From Aplectana chamaeleonis (taxonomy: Eukaryota > Nematoda > Chromadorea > Rhabditida > Cosmocercidae): a stretch of 64,000 bases of DNA. This document shows positions 56,375-64,000 of the stretch, one piece after another; the stretch's first letter is position 1, and every line of letters begins with the position of its first letter. The notes under the pieces were generated by a model. That model had not been told where the DNA came from. It worked only from the letters and a program-made list of their open reading frames with translations, and ran no database searches. The position numbers and the translations under genes are program-made. The DNA lies in NCBI GenBank assembly GCA_029168955.1, contig JAPDOI010000271.1, positions 772,001-836,000 on the forward strand, read 5' to 3'.

Positions 56375-56515
56375 TTCATCCATGAAAATGGAAATTTGGG
56401 CTGATATCATATGCCTGATTGCGTTATCAGTCATTGTTTTCGTTGAGACTCCATAGGAGTAGTTCGACTTCTGAAAGCGGTGTCATTCGGCTTGTACTGT
56501 GAGCACCCCTGAGTC
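56375..56515. repeat. Family N copy
   Basis: GATTGCGTTATCAGTCATTG, GAGACTCCATAGGA and TTCTGAAAGCGGTG match 28185-28362 and 55745-55850. Confidence 0.5.
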
Positions 56516-56999
56516 AGGGCCATGCGTTCATATTCAGATCAAAGAGGTGCCTCTGCACCCGCTCCTGAATGGCCCTCTGTCAGTTGCGCTGGATCTCAGT
56601 GAGGTCATCCTACAGACGGAGGCCCACTGGTCAAAATCTGGTCAATTTCTGCTTGGGCCGGACTGATTAGGTAAAAGGGGATCAGTTAAAGCTCTCATTC
56701 AGACTTTCAATGAAGCAAGGAGAAACAATTTTTTTGCTCGAATCGTTAGCTAATAATGTTTCCTTCCCTTCTTTTTGATTGACCCCACAAACTGCTGGCC
56801 ACTGCGGGTCCAAGCTATATGCAATTTTTCCCTAAATAATGGCCGCAAATGTCATATTAGCTCTTAATAAATACTTCAGACCGTTCAGACACTAGAGACA
56901 CTTTTTGCAGGCGAGGAATTTAGTTTGATTTCAGATTTTTTTAGTTAATCGAAATGTGCACTGATGACTTCCTTGTTTCTGTTTGTCGTTTTTGATTGA
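56516..56999. other. Unassigned stretch
   Basis: Nothing recognised. Confidence 0.35.
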
Positions 57000-57446
57000 C
57001 CAATAAATTATTGGTTTTTAATTCATTCTCCAACTGAATCCTGAGTGCTCCGCTCAAATAGTTCCGTGCCGGATAATCGAGTCGAGAGTGGTAGATTTAC
57101 CCTATAGTAATGGGTCGGACGACATCGAGAATATAATGATTTATTATAACAATAATACAGCAACATGAATAAGTGGACGTAGTCGATGTCGAGCAGTGCG
57201 AAGGTGGAACGTGGGACCCGAGGTGACGAGAGTAGAGGCGAGGTGGTTGGCAGTCGTCGCGGCGGTAGACGGAAGGTGACGGTGCTGTCCGGATAGTGCG
57301 AGTGATGATGGGGCGGCGCCTCCAGTCCCTTAAATAGGCGAGTTGGGTACTGTATTAGGAATGATAACACAATCCTCTCGGGACCTATTGGCTATGTGAT
57401 ACATGGTAACTCGTCCACAAGTACCGCCTATTCCTAAACCCTCACA
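57000..57446 (-). repeat. Putative 3' LTR of a minus-strand retroelement
   Basis: On the minus strand a purine tract (TGGGTGAAGGGAGG, 57447-57460) is followed at once by TGTGAGGG, the usual polypurine-tract/TG junction. Downstream come a TATA-like TATTTAAG (57329-57336) and an AATAAA signal (57140-57145) about 185 bp later, the order U3-R-U5. The right-hand LTR is not in the window and the inner CA end was not fixed, so this is a structural inference. The ORF over it is a shadow. Confidence 0.5.
57329..57336 (-). promoter_or_regulatory. TATA-like box in the putative LTR
   Basis: TATTTAAG on the minus strand, preceding the proposed R region. Confidence 0.4.
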
Positions 57447-58030
57447 CCTCCCTTCACCCACAAAAAGTCCGTCCTCGGACTTTCCGAGACACGGGGGGGG
57501 GCACGATTTTGATGGGAAACGAATGAACAAAAGGATTCGAGTGCGCAAAAGAACCGGGGTACAAGACCAAAAGTGCCAGAAAACAAGCATGGAGTAACCC
57601 AGAAACATAAAAACAAAACAAAACAGAGGGAAAAAAGGAAACAAAGCTCACCATAACTCAGAGTTAGCGCTGGCGTTCCAGCAAATCCGCTACTCCTCGC
57701 ATCGTTGTTATTGCTCGTTCATCAATGGTGTGGTGTGAGACGCTGGAGTCTCAGTGGGTAGGCGTGTGGGCTCGCACATGGTGAGGAGCGCTTCCTGTTG
57801 TCTGATGCCGCATCAGGTGGAGGAGGAGCTGCTTCGTGATCCATGGAAGAGGTTGATGACGTCGAAGTTGCAGCACGGCGAATCACAGATGTACACGAAA
57901 AACAATATTAGTGGACTGTGTTGGGACAACAGCCACGAGATTCTATGTGGTCGTCGACCGAGTGCCTGACGAATCCTACGGCAACAGTAGACGGGTGCAA
58001 GACTCCGAAGGGGGACGGGGGATGCACAGC

Positions 58031-58284
58031 TTACCCAACTGGGAAGACGAATTCCACACCTGAAACATCGTTATCCTGAAAACAATTATCGAAAAACGAC
58101 GAAGATCCTCTTCGCGAGGCTGAGTCTGAAATGTCGCTCTCACTCACGTGACCCAGGATCGGCAGATCTGCATGTGCGTCTCCCTGAGCCTGTGACGCAA
58201 GCTGTAAGACAGATTCTTGTTTTCGGGTAGCAACCCGGAACTCACCTGTCGAAACCTGATCAGCTACAGCTACTGGAACGAACT
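58031..58284 (-). pseudogene. 84-codon open stretch, unrecognised
   Basis: Open from FVPVAVADQVSTGEFRVATR to a TAA at 58031-58033, Ser/Asp-rich in its second half, with no start methionine. A donor-like CAG|GTGAGT (58246) and acceptor-like TTGTTTTCAG lie within it, so an alternative reading is intron plus exons. A retroelement relic or a host gene remains open. Confidence 0.3.
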
Positions 58285-58354
58285 AGGTGTTGGACGATGC
58301 AGTCGAATAATCCATCTCGCGCGCAATAGTTGTCCAAGTTCAAGAACCATCTAT
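58246..58354 (-). pseudogene. Exon-like block, unrecognised
   Basis: Bounded by acceptor TTTCTTTTTCAG and donor CAG|GTGAGT. One phase reads RWFLNLDNYCARDGLFDCIV before a TGA near the end. It overlaps the 58031-58284 reading in another phase; only one can be real. Confidence 0.3.
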
Positions 58355-58448
58355 CTGAAAAAGAAACTTTGAATAAACAAACACATACGTTCGCAAACAG
58401 ACACACATTGACGAGGACGAACACAAGCAGTAATAGAGAGAAAGAGTT

Positions 58449-58611
58449 TTAGGTAGAGAGAAGAGGCATGACGCGATAGCGAGATAAAAGTTCAAAAGGA
58501 AATCCTGTTCTCAGATCAACGTTATCTGATTCCTGGACCGTCGTGATATTGTTTGAATCAGTTGACTCTGCGTAGCGTTGTGTGGATTTCACATGCCGAT
58601 CGAGAAGCGAC
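58449..58611 (-). pseudogene. Exon-like block after a strong acceptor, unrecognised
   Basis: The acceptor GATTTTATTTTCAG precedes a phase opening SLLDRHVKSTQRYAESTDSN, about 53 residues to a TAA at 58449-58451. Upstream on the same strand an ORF (58558-58947) has a signal-like hydrophobic run MVVWICFLPFLMSCF. It lies inside the LTR element, where an env-like or other accessory gene would be expected, but no family match can be named. I do not propose a joined product. Confidence 0.35.
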
Positions 58612-58672
58612 CTGAAAATAAAATCGCTTATAAACACTGGCACCACTATCTGTGAGGATATGATTCAGTGTC

Positions 58673-59176
58673 TTGTGTTTGATTATCAAATCAACGCTGA
58701 AAATGGAATCTCTTCCAAACGACGGAGAGGAAGGGGAATCATTGGTTGTTGCGTGGACTACTGTGTTGAAACACGACATCAAGAAGGGTAGAAAACAAAT
58801 CCAGACGACCATATTTTTGTGGGCGTGGGCACCTAGCATTGCAGAGAACTGGAACGCAGGCCTTCGCAGGTTCCAGAAGTCACGACCATTGATTAGCTCG
58901 GTGGCTTCGCTTCGATTGCACAGACATCGGCCTGCGTCATTAGCCAAAAATGTCTGCTTGAGACCTCAGCCAGAGTCCTTCAACCGTGTTCTAGACGAGG
59001 TTGCTGACGAATCCGAGATACGAGCATTCATACATCAGTATTGCGCAGTTGTCCGTCATTTCCAGAAACTTAGTCAGACCTTTCGTTTTCGGAGCTCGGC
59101 GACGAGTCTGTTTCTGAAAAAATGCTCTAGGATGGAGCAGAATTTGTCGTGTTTTTGTTCAATCAGAACATCGTAG
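58673..59176 (+). CDS. 167-codon ORF antisense to the retroelement, unrecognised
   Basis: A complete ORF opening MCLIIKSTLKMESLPNDGEE. Most of it is not low complexity, with a helix-prone stretch ESFNRVLDEVADESEIRAF. It runs opposite to several minus-strand open phases, including one after TTTTTTCAG at about 59122. Both strands cannot be coding here, and the retroelement context favours minus. Confidence 0.2.
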   Translation: MCLIIKSTLKMESLPNDGEEGESLVVAWTTVLKHDIKKGRKQIQTTIFLWAWAPSIAENWNAGLRRFQKSRPLISSVASLRLHRHRPASLAKNVCLRPQPESFNRVLDEVADESEIRAFIHQYCAVVRHFQKLSQTFRFRSSATSLFLKKCSRMEQNLSCFCSIRTS

Positions 59177-59304
59177 GGGCGAATTGTCACTAATGGTAGA
59201 AAAGGGGTTTGGACAAGGGAGAATGGGAACTCCACAATGTCTTCACTTTCCTGCGTATTGTCTTCGAAACGGTTTTCCCCCTTCCCAGCACGGCTCCAGA
59301 ACAT
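59074..59304 (-). pseudogene. 76-codon minus ORF, retroelement relic, unrecognised
   Basis: Begins MFWSRAGKGENRFEDNTQES, followed by a hydrophobic stretch and YDVLIEQKHDKF. It is protein-like, lies within the minus-strand element and has no nameable domain. Confidence 0.3.
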
Positions 59305-60012
59305 GGCTAGAGCATTTCAAAATTTCTTGACCAAACTTTTGATATCTGACAACACACGGGTAGGATTACCATAGATGGGAGTTCGAAAAGTTCGCCGATG
59401 CACAAGCAAATGTGAAAAGTTCGGTATGGGTGGGGCTCCAACTATCATGCAATTCCGGTATTTCCATAGTCGGTGTGATGGCTGCGAAGTGAAACACATA
59501 TGAACCTGCGAAATCTTATTCCAAAAAAAAAACTGGAGTCAAGCACGTTTATCCTCGTTAACTTCCACACGCGATGAGTCTTAAAAGGATAGTCAGTGTC
59601 TTCTGTTCGGACAATCAGCCTGAGTGATGTTCTGAATAGGGACCGAATGAGCGCTTGTTCACGGTGACGGGTCCTAGTGTACCGTTTTCCTGATTGCTGA
59701 TGAGCTGCACTGAAGCTAGCCTCTGACCCATGTAGACCAACGCTGTAGTGGGGGAGGGGTTTGAAACCAATAACCGAGCGTTGGGCCAGCGCAAACAGGT
59801 GAAACCATGATGATTGAGTCATCATTGAGAGCCGTAGCGGATGACGTGAATGCAGCCTCGACTTGGGATGAACTATGTACATAACCGGCACTGGAGTTTG
59901 AGTCCCAGGTTTGGAGTACTGTGGTTTCGGTCGCATGAAGGCCGACATCATATGGGATGTTGTCGGGCTTGGCTACGGAACAGATGATGATTGGTGGCTG
60001 GTCTTCTCTATC

Positions 60013-60345
60013 TAGTAATTTCGGTTTTCAAAGTCCACCTTCCAAAGTGATAGCTTGCTCCAAGCGTCACTGCCGAGCATGAAGATGTAGTTGGCTCTGG
60101 TTGGTACTGATTGGGCTTCCGTGAAGTGGGAGTCTTGTTGAAGGTTCTCGCTACCAAGCATAAGGCTAACAAGAGCCTTTCCTACGAAATGGACAGAAAT
60201 CCCTGCTATACCGATTAGAGATGGAACTTGATTTCCTTGAAGACGGAATTTTCAAAGCGGGGACTGGTGGGACTCGCTAACTACCATGATGCCTGCTTGA
60301 GTGTCTACTAGCACGAGCATCCGGTTTGTTGACGTTGACGGGTAT
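60013..60345 (-). pseudogene. Retropepsin-like protease relic
   Basis: The minus frame reads MLVLVDTQAGIMVVSESHQS, an in-frame TGA (60253-60255 region), then GNQVPSLIGIAGISV, LVSLMLGSENL and YIFMLGSDAWSKL before a TAG at 60013. Order and spacing fit a retroviral-type aspartic protease: the active-site loop D-T/S-G, a flap with hydrophobic beta strands, and the late LG-D-W motif. The active-site glycine is glutamine (DTQ) and the frame is stopped, so it is dead. It lies downstream of gag on the same strand, as expected. Confidence 0.55.
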
Positions 60346-61013
60346 TTACGTGACAAGGAAATGCTGTTCCGTCGATGAGGCCATCCCAGCACGGCGGTAT
60401 GGAGTACCATGAGGCCAGAGATTTTCCGAAACGGTCGCGTTCTGAGAGCTGTTTGACGTGGCTACTGGACTCAGCTACCGAACCGAAAATGTTGAACCGT
60501 TCGGGCATTATACCAGGATGATTTGGGAGAGCAAATTTGTTCGCGGATGAGGGGGTCGCAAATGCACTGCTGCAATCTCTCAGAGTCTTGTGGAGGAACA
60601 ACAGCCCCGGGCCGCAATTAACCAAAAGGCACATAAAAAAGGAATAAAAAAAACGAAAACGAAAATCAATGAAATATAGAAAATCCATTAATTCGACGCT
60701 GAAAAAAGGGTCAAAACCGAAAATAAAAAAAGGGTACCTCGAAAAATGATGACTCGGTTGGAGCATATCGAATAGGAAGATAAGAAATATAGTCGAAAAA
60801 TTTAGCGCAGTCCACAATAATCCAACTTCTTCGGGGCATCCATGAAATTACTGGAAAGAGCACGGGTTAAATACTGAAAACTAACTAAATCTAGAGAAAT
60901 ACCAGTGGGGAAAAATCGTGTGAAATGTGAGAACTTTTTTTTGTGCTTTGCATGGAAATTAGAAAGATTATAATTCTAAGGCAACCAACGAAATGGAAGT
61001 AGTATTCACTAGT

Positions 61014-62980
61014 CACTCACTCATCACTCATCCCGTTAGCTGGCGGCTGGCGGAGCAGGATGACCTCTCAACCAGTACACTGCTGTAGGTGCCATAGGAG
61101 CTCTTGTGGCCTGAACGATACGCTTCCATTCAGTACGGTTCGCAGCAATTAATCTAGCATTAAGGACACTGCACCGTTGGGACTTCAGATCCGCCTCGAC
61201 TTGCTTCAACCACGTCTTTTTCGGGGCTGCTCTTTCAACCTTCCACAGTGCAGGGCGCTCTCTCCATAACAATCTGCGCGGAAGTCGGTTTGTTTCCATT
61301 CTGCATACGTGTCCGAACCATCGTAGCCTTCTCGTTCGAATTTGTTCTTCGATCGTGGGCTGATGGTCGCAAGTATCTCGGATATCTTCGTTCCGCATTC
61401 GATCTCTTAAAGTTATCCCGAGGATTTGCCGCAAACACCGCGTTTGGAAGACCTCCAGCCTGCTGTAATCCGACCTCAGCAACGTCCACGACTCTGACCC
61501 GTACAGTAGGATTGGCACTATGAGCGCGCGAAACATCCGGATCTTTGTCTTGATTGACACATTACGCTTCTTCCATAAACACCAGCCCAGCGAAGCGAAA
61601 GCAGCCGACGCCTGCCCGATCCTGCACAGTATCTCCGATGTAGCCACTACCTTTCGCTCTTGCACCACCGATCCGAGGTACTTGAACTCCTTGACTTGCT
61701 GAAGCTCAGCTCCCTCGAAGAACACAGAAGCACGTGAACCGTCCGACGTCATGACTTTAGTCTTCTCCTTATTAATCCGCAGCCCATACGATTCCGCGAT
61801 TTGTGCCATATCATTCAACAAAAGCGTGGCTTCCATGTCAGTATCGGTGAACACTGCACTGTCGTCCGCAAACATCAAATCCGTGACAAAATCGTTATCG
61901 CCAAATTGGACTCCTCTTCTATTTTCAAAGGTCTTTCTCATAATAGCATCGACCACGGTATTAAAGAGGAGCGGTGAAATCACATCTCCCTGCCGGACGC
62001 CTGCATCGACTCTGAATTCTTCGGATAGCTTTTTTCCGACGCGGACACAGCTAGTCGAGCCTCTATAAATTTCCTGCAGAAGCTTCACCATTTTTCCTGG
62101 CATGTGTTCGCATTCCATCGATTTCCATAAGGCGGGCCAGTGCACGCAATCGAATGCCGACTTGAAGTCTATGAAGGTGATAACGACGCGCTTTCCACAG
62201 CGAATCCTTTCCTCCATAACTTGACGAAGTGTGAAAATTTGATCGCTGCATCCTCGACCCGGACGAAAACCTGCTTGTTCTTCGCGACAGGTACTCTCCC
62301 GATGGCGTTGAAGTCTGGACTGGATAGTTCTCGTGAAGACTTTACCAACAATCGACAACAGGCTGATCCCGCGATAGTTTTTACAGTCTCTGGCATCGCC
62401 CTTCTTATGGATAGGCACGACAATAGCCTTTTTCCAGGTAGACGGCACGCTCTCTGTCCGCCATATGCGCGTGATTAACTGATGCAACTGACGCAGTAGA
62501 ACATCTCCTCCTGCCTTGATGACCTCAGCAGTGACATTGTCAACACCGGACGCCTTTCCATTCTTTAGCGACTTGATTGCCGCCTTCACTTCTTCCGCAG
62601 TGGGTTCCGAGTCAAGCGCTGTCTCCTCTGGTACCTCGACTAGTATCGGTTGGGCCAGTGGACCTTGTGGCGCATCGTGAGTATAGAGTTCACTGAAGAA
62701 CTGCCTCCATCGCAACAGACGCTCATCTGCTGATCGCACAAAAGACCCATCCGTATTCCTGATGGAATCGCTCATGGGTTTGGTCTTCTTTCTGAGACGG
62801 TTGAGTGTGTTGTACAATGTGCGATAGTCGTTCCTTCCAACTGCCTCCTCCACTTCGTCTGCTACCTTATTCCAGTACGACTCCCGCTCTTCCTTCAACT
62901 TTCGACGAAGCTCCTGACACAATTGCCGATACCGTCCGAAGTCCGTTAATTTCACTCGCTTCCGTTCGTCCACGAGACGA
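61014..62980 (-). mobile_element. RTE-type LINE, 5'-truncated, with target duplication
   Basis: The 11-mer TATTCACTAGT flanks the element exactly (61003-61013 and 62981-62991). The element starts in the middle of the reading frame, so the apurinic-like endonuclease is missing. It ends, on the minus strand, with a GATGAGTGATGAGTGAGTG tail only a few bases after the stop codon, as in RTE elements, which have a very short 3' UTR and a short-repeat tail. It interrupts the LTR retroelement. Confidence 0.92.
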
Positions 62981-63057
62981 TATTCACTAGTACAAAGGCG
63001 AAATGGCACATTTCCAGAATATAATTTTGAGTTTCTGCATAAACCAGAACTAATCAA
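61036..63057 (-). CDS. RTE-type reverse transcriptase ORF, 673 codons
   Basis: The longest ORF of the window, with no internal stop. Reverse transcriptase motifs in order: FIDFKSAFDCVHW (residues 295-307, motif A aspartate), GVRQGDVISPLLF (353-365, motif B), FADD (396-399, catalytic), KYLG (459-462). It is followed by the RTE-typical C-terminal RRLRWFGHVCRM (576-587). The N-terminal endonuclease domain of a full element (roughly 1000 residues) is absent. Residues 1-26 (MISSGLCRNSKLYS...) are encoded by the host sequence outside the target duplication, so the ATG is not the element's own. The intact frame suggests a recent insertion. Without the endonuclease and promoter it should not move by itself. 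Confidence 0.9.
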   Translation of the reverse strand: MISSGLCRNSKLYSGNVPFRLCTSEYRLVDERKRVKLTDFGRYRQLCQELRRKLKEERESYWNKVADEVEEAVGRNDYRTLYNTLNRLRKKTKPMSDSIRNTDGSFVRSADERLLRWRQFFSELYTHDAPQGPLAQPILVEVPEETALDSEPTAEEVKAAIKSLKNGKASGVDNVTAEVIKAGGDVLLRQLHQLITRIWRTESVPSTWKKAIVVPIHKKGDARDCKNYRGISLLSIVGKVFTRTIQSRLQRHRESTCREEQAGFRPGRGCSDQIFTLRQVMEERIRCGKRVVITFIDFKSAFDCVHWPALWKSMECEHMPGKMVKLLQEIYRGSTSCVRVGKKLSEEFRVDAGVRQGDVISPLLFNTVVDAIMRKTFENRRGVQFGDNDFVTDLMFADDSAVFTDTDMEATLLLNDMAQIAESYGLRINKEKTKVMTSDGSRASVFFEGAELQQVKEFKYLGSVVQERKVVATSEILCRIGQASAAFASLGWCLWKKRNVSIKTKIRMFRALIVPILLYGSESWTLLRSDYSRLEVFQTRCLRQILGITLRDRMRNEDIRDTCDHQPTIEEQIRTRRLRWFGHVCRMETNRLPRRLLWRERPALWKVERAAPKKTWLKQVEADLKSQRCSVLNARLIAANRTEWKRIVQATRAPMAPTAVYWLRGHPAPPAAS

Positions 63058-63436
63058 GAGATTCGAAAATACGCATAAAGCATTAGAAAAATTTCGTGAG
63101 AAGAGGCAGACTACCGAAATAATCCGTATTCCAAGACTTCTGTCGGGTGTGAAGTCAAACTTTGACGGTCAATCTGAAAAAAAAGGGGCTTGTATTAATT
63201 TCCGACAACAGTCCGGCAAAATTCTAAGGAATGGTAAGCAAAACTAAGCCGGATGAATTTTCCACGGGGTAAAACGAAACGGCCAAATCGACAGAGAACC
63301 CGGCATACTGCACAAGGCAAGAAAAGACAAAAAAGGAAGAATTTTGAAGCTTGGCGAAGAAAAAAAAAGTACCAGATTAATTTTCCAAGGGGCACAGCCA
63401 AAAGTGCGCAAAAGTAGGAGTCTAACGTGAGGAATA
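63058..63436. other. Retroelement sequence between gag and the RTE insertion
   Basis: T/A-rich with AAAAAAAGG runs and no open phase on the minus strand longer than about 68 codons. It is probably non-coding or decayed element sequence. Confidence 0.35.
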
Positions 63437-64000
63437 CTAGGAAAGGAGTTTGGACAATAAGAGCTTCAAATCAGTATTTGCCTGAGATAACTCTTCATTC
63501 CTTCGCAAAACTGCTGCTATTTGCGTCTGAGATTGCAAAAGTTGTTGTTTGTTTTGGTTTACTGAGAGAGTAAGTTCTTCGATACGTTTTCGCGCATCCT
63601 CAAAATGTTCGAGAGAAGAAGGAAAGCTACAAGGAGCACAAGACATCAAACGAACGTTCTGGGAAGGAACAGCAGTATTAGGAGGAAATGAAGTATTCCT
63701 GGTTAAAACCTGACCTGAATTTCTTGTAACCTGATTACTAGCAGGGAATAATGGGGACGGTACTCGATCCTGATGGCTTCCCATTTCTCCGCAGTTCAGA
63801 CAGAAAGAGCTCGAGAAAACCTCAGCTTGTCCTCTGGATTGCTGCAAACGACTTCCAGACTGAAATGGATTACTTTGGTAACGTGTACTACTGTTACTAC
63901 CATTGCTCTGAAAGCGTTGTGAGCGAGGCCGTCTACGGCGGGGCTTATAGTTGGGTCTTCCGAAGGTGAAGTAGCGCTCCAAAGCGTTGACTTCAATCGC
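63437..64000 (-). pseudogene. gag-like ORF, C-terminal part (runs off the window)
   Basis: The minus frame enters from beyond 64000 (AIEVNALERYFTFGRP) and ends at 63437. A basic Arg-rich stretch (YKPRRRRPRSQRF) precedes a zinc-knuckle-like CLNCGEMGSHQ, in which the spacing to His is one residue too long and the last Cys is missing. A Ser/Pro-rich linker and a C-terminal coiled coil (HFEDARKRIEELTLSVNQNK...LKLLLSKLLS) follow. This is the layout of a retroelement gag with an altered nucleocapsid finger. Whether the frame is complete upstream cannot be seen. Confidence 0.55.

Larger units (their letters stand above)
57447..64000 (-). mobile_element. Degraded LTR retroelement, interrupted by an RTE LINE
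   Basis: In minus-strand order: gag-like ORF (window edge to 63437), a gap, retropepsin-like stretch (60345-60013), several exon-like or pol/env-like relics (59.3-58.0 kb), polypurine tract and putative LTR. I could not find a reverse transcriptase or integrase motif belonging to it, so pol is deleted or too decayed. The RTE at 61014-62980 inserted later. The superfamily cannot be decided. Confidence 0.5.

Noticed and set aside
57023..57370. 115-codon minus ORF
   Set aside because: Spans the putative LTR, including its TATA-like box and AATAAA signal; not expected to code.
59445..59951. 168-codon minus ORF
   Set aside because: Lies in the decayed LTR element but shows no retroelement motif; other phases of the same DNA are equally protein-like, so I could not choose a frame.
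60308..60817. 169-codon minus ORF
   Set aside because: Phe/Leu-rich start from T-rich DNA and a tail in a different phase from the retropepsin stretch it overlaps; not supported as a product.

Overview
The window looks like intergenic or intronic, transposon-saturated DNA from a metazoan, most likely a nematode. The case for a nematode is inference. Candidate splice acceptors have the short T-rich TTTTCAG form, TA-flanked miniature inverted-repeat elements are dense, and the autonomous relics (mariner, RTE-type LINE, CR1/Jockey-like LINE, Penelope-like element, LTR retroelement) form a mix that would fit a clade V (strongylid-like) worm. There is no bacterial gene organisation, no rRNA gene, no CRISPR array and no convincing complete host gene.

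Layout. 1-7.3 kb: two diverged copies of one long repeat in inverted orientation (1240-2465 and 5767-7300), with a broken mariner (4501-5766) next to the second copy and a CGATCGCG-rich degenerate array inside it. 7.5-17.6 kb: TA-flanked MITEs, including one inserted cleanly into another (13303-13771 inside 13080-14048), a 24-bp minisatellite and a GIY-YIG/Penelope relic. 18-20 kb: a candidate terminal exon, a 134-codon unrecognised ORF and a perfect 34-bp hairpin. 20.7-30 kb: a long dispersed repeat (family H) carrying a nested hairpin, more MITEs, and short foldback elements. 31-40 kb: pyrimidine-rich DNA, two regions of short GTGTACTTCTATT-type repeats, MITEs, and the 3' end of a LINE. 40-44.2 kb: foldback elements, a SINE-like unit with a (TAAA)n tail, and two 5'-truncated Penelope-like copies head to head. 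45.7 kb: the best host-gene candidate, one exon encoding a transmembrane helix. 46-51.3 kb: family H interrupted by a 2.5-kb composite insertion between 11-bp direct repeats. 52-56.5 kb: foldback elements, a TIR element with internal tandem repeats, and a 42-bp minisatellite that stays in frame. 57-64 kb: minus-strand LTR-retroelement remains (gag at the window edge, a retropepsin-like stretch, a putative 3' LTR), interrupted by a 5'-truncated RTE LINE with an 11-bp target duplication.

No metabolic or regulatory pathway can be read here. What connects the features is mobile-element biology: several MITE families with unrelated interiors share the same TA|AAGGCAG ends, and nesting orders several insertions in time. 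Host coding content is limited to a few exon-like blocks that need transcript support.
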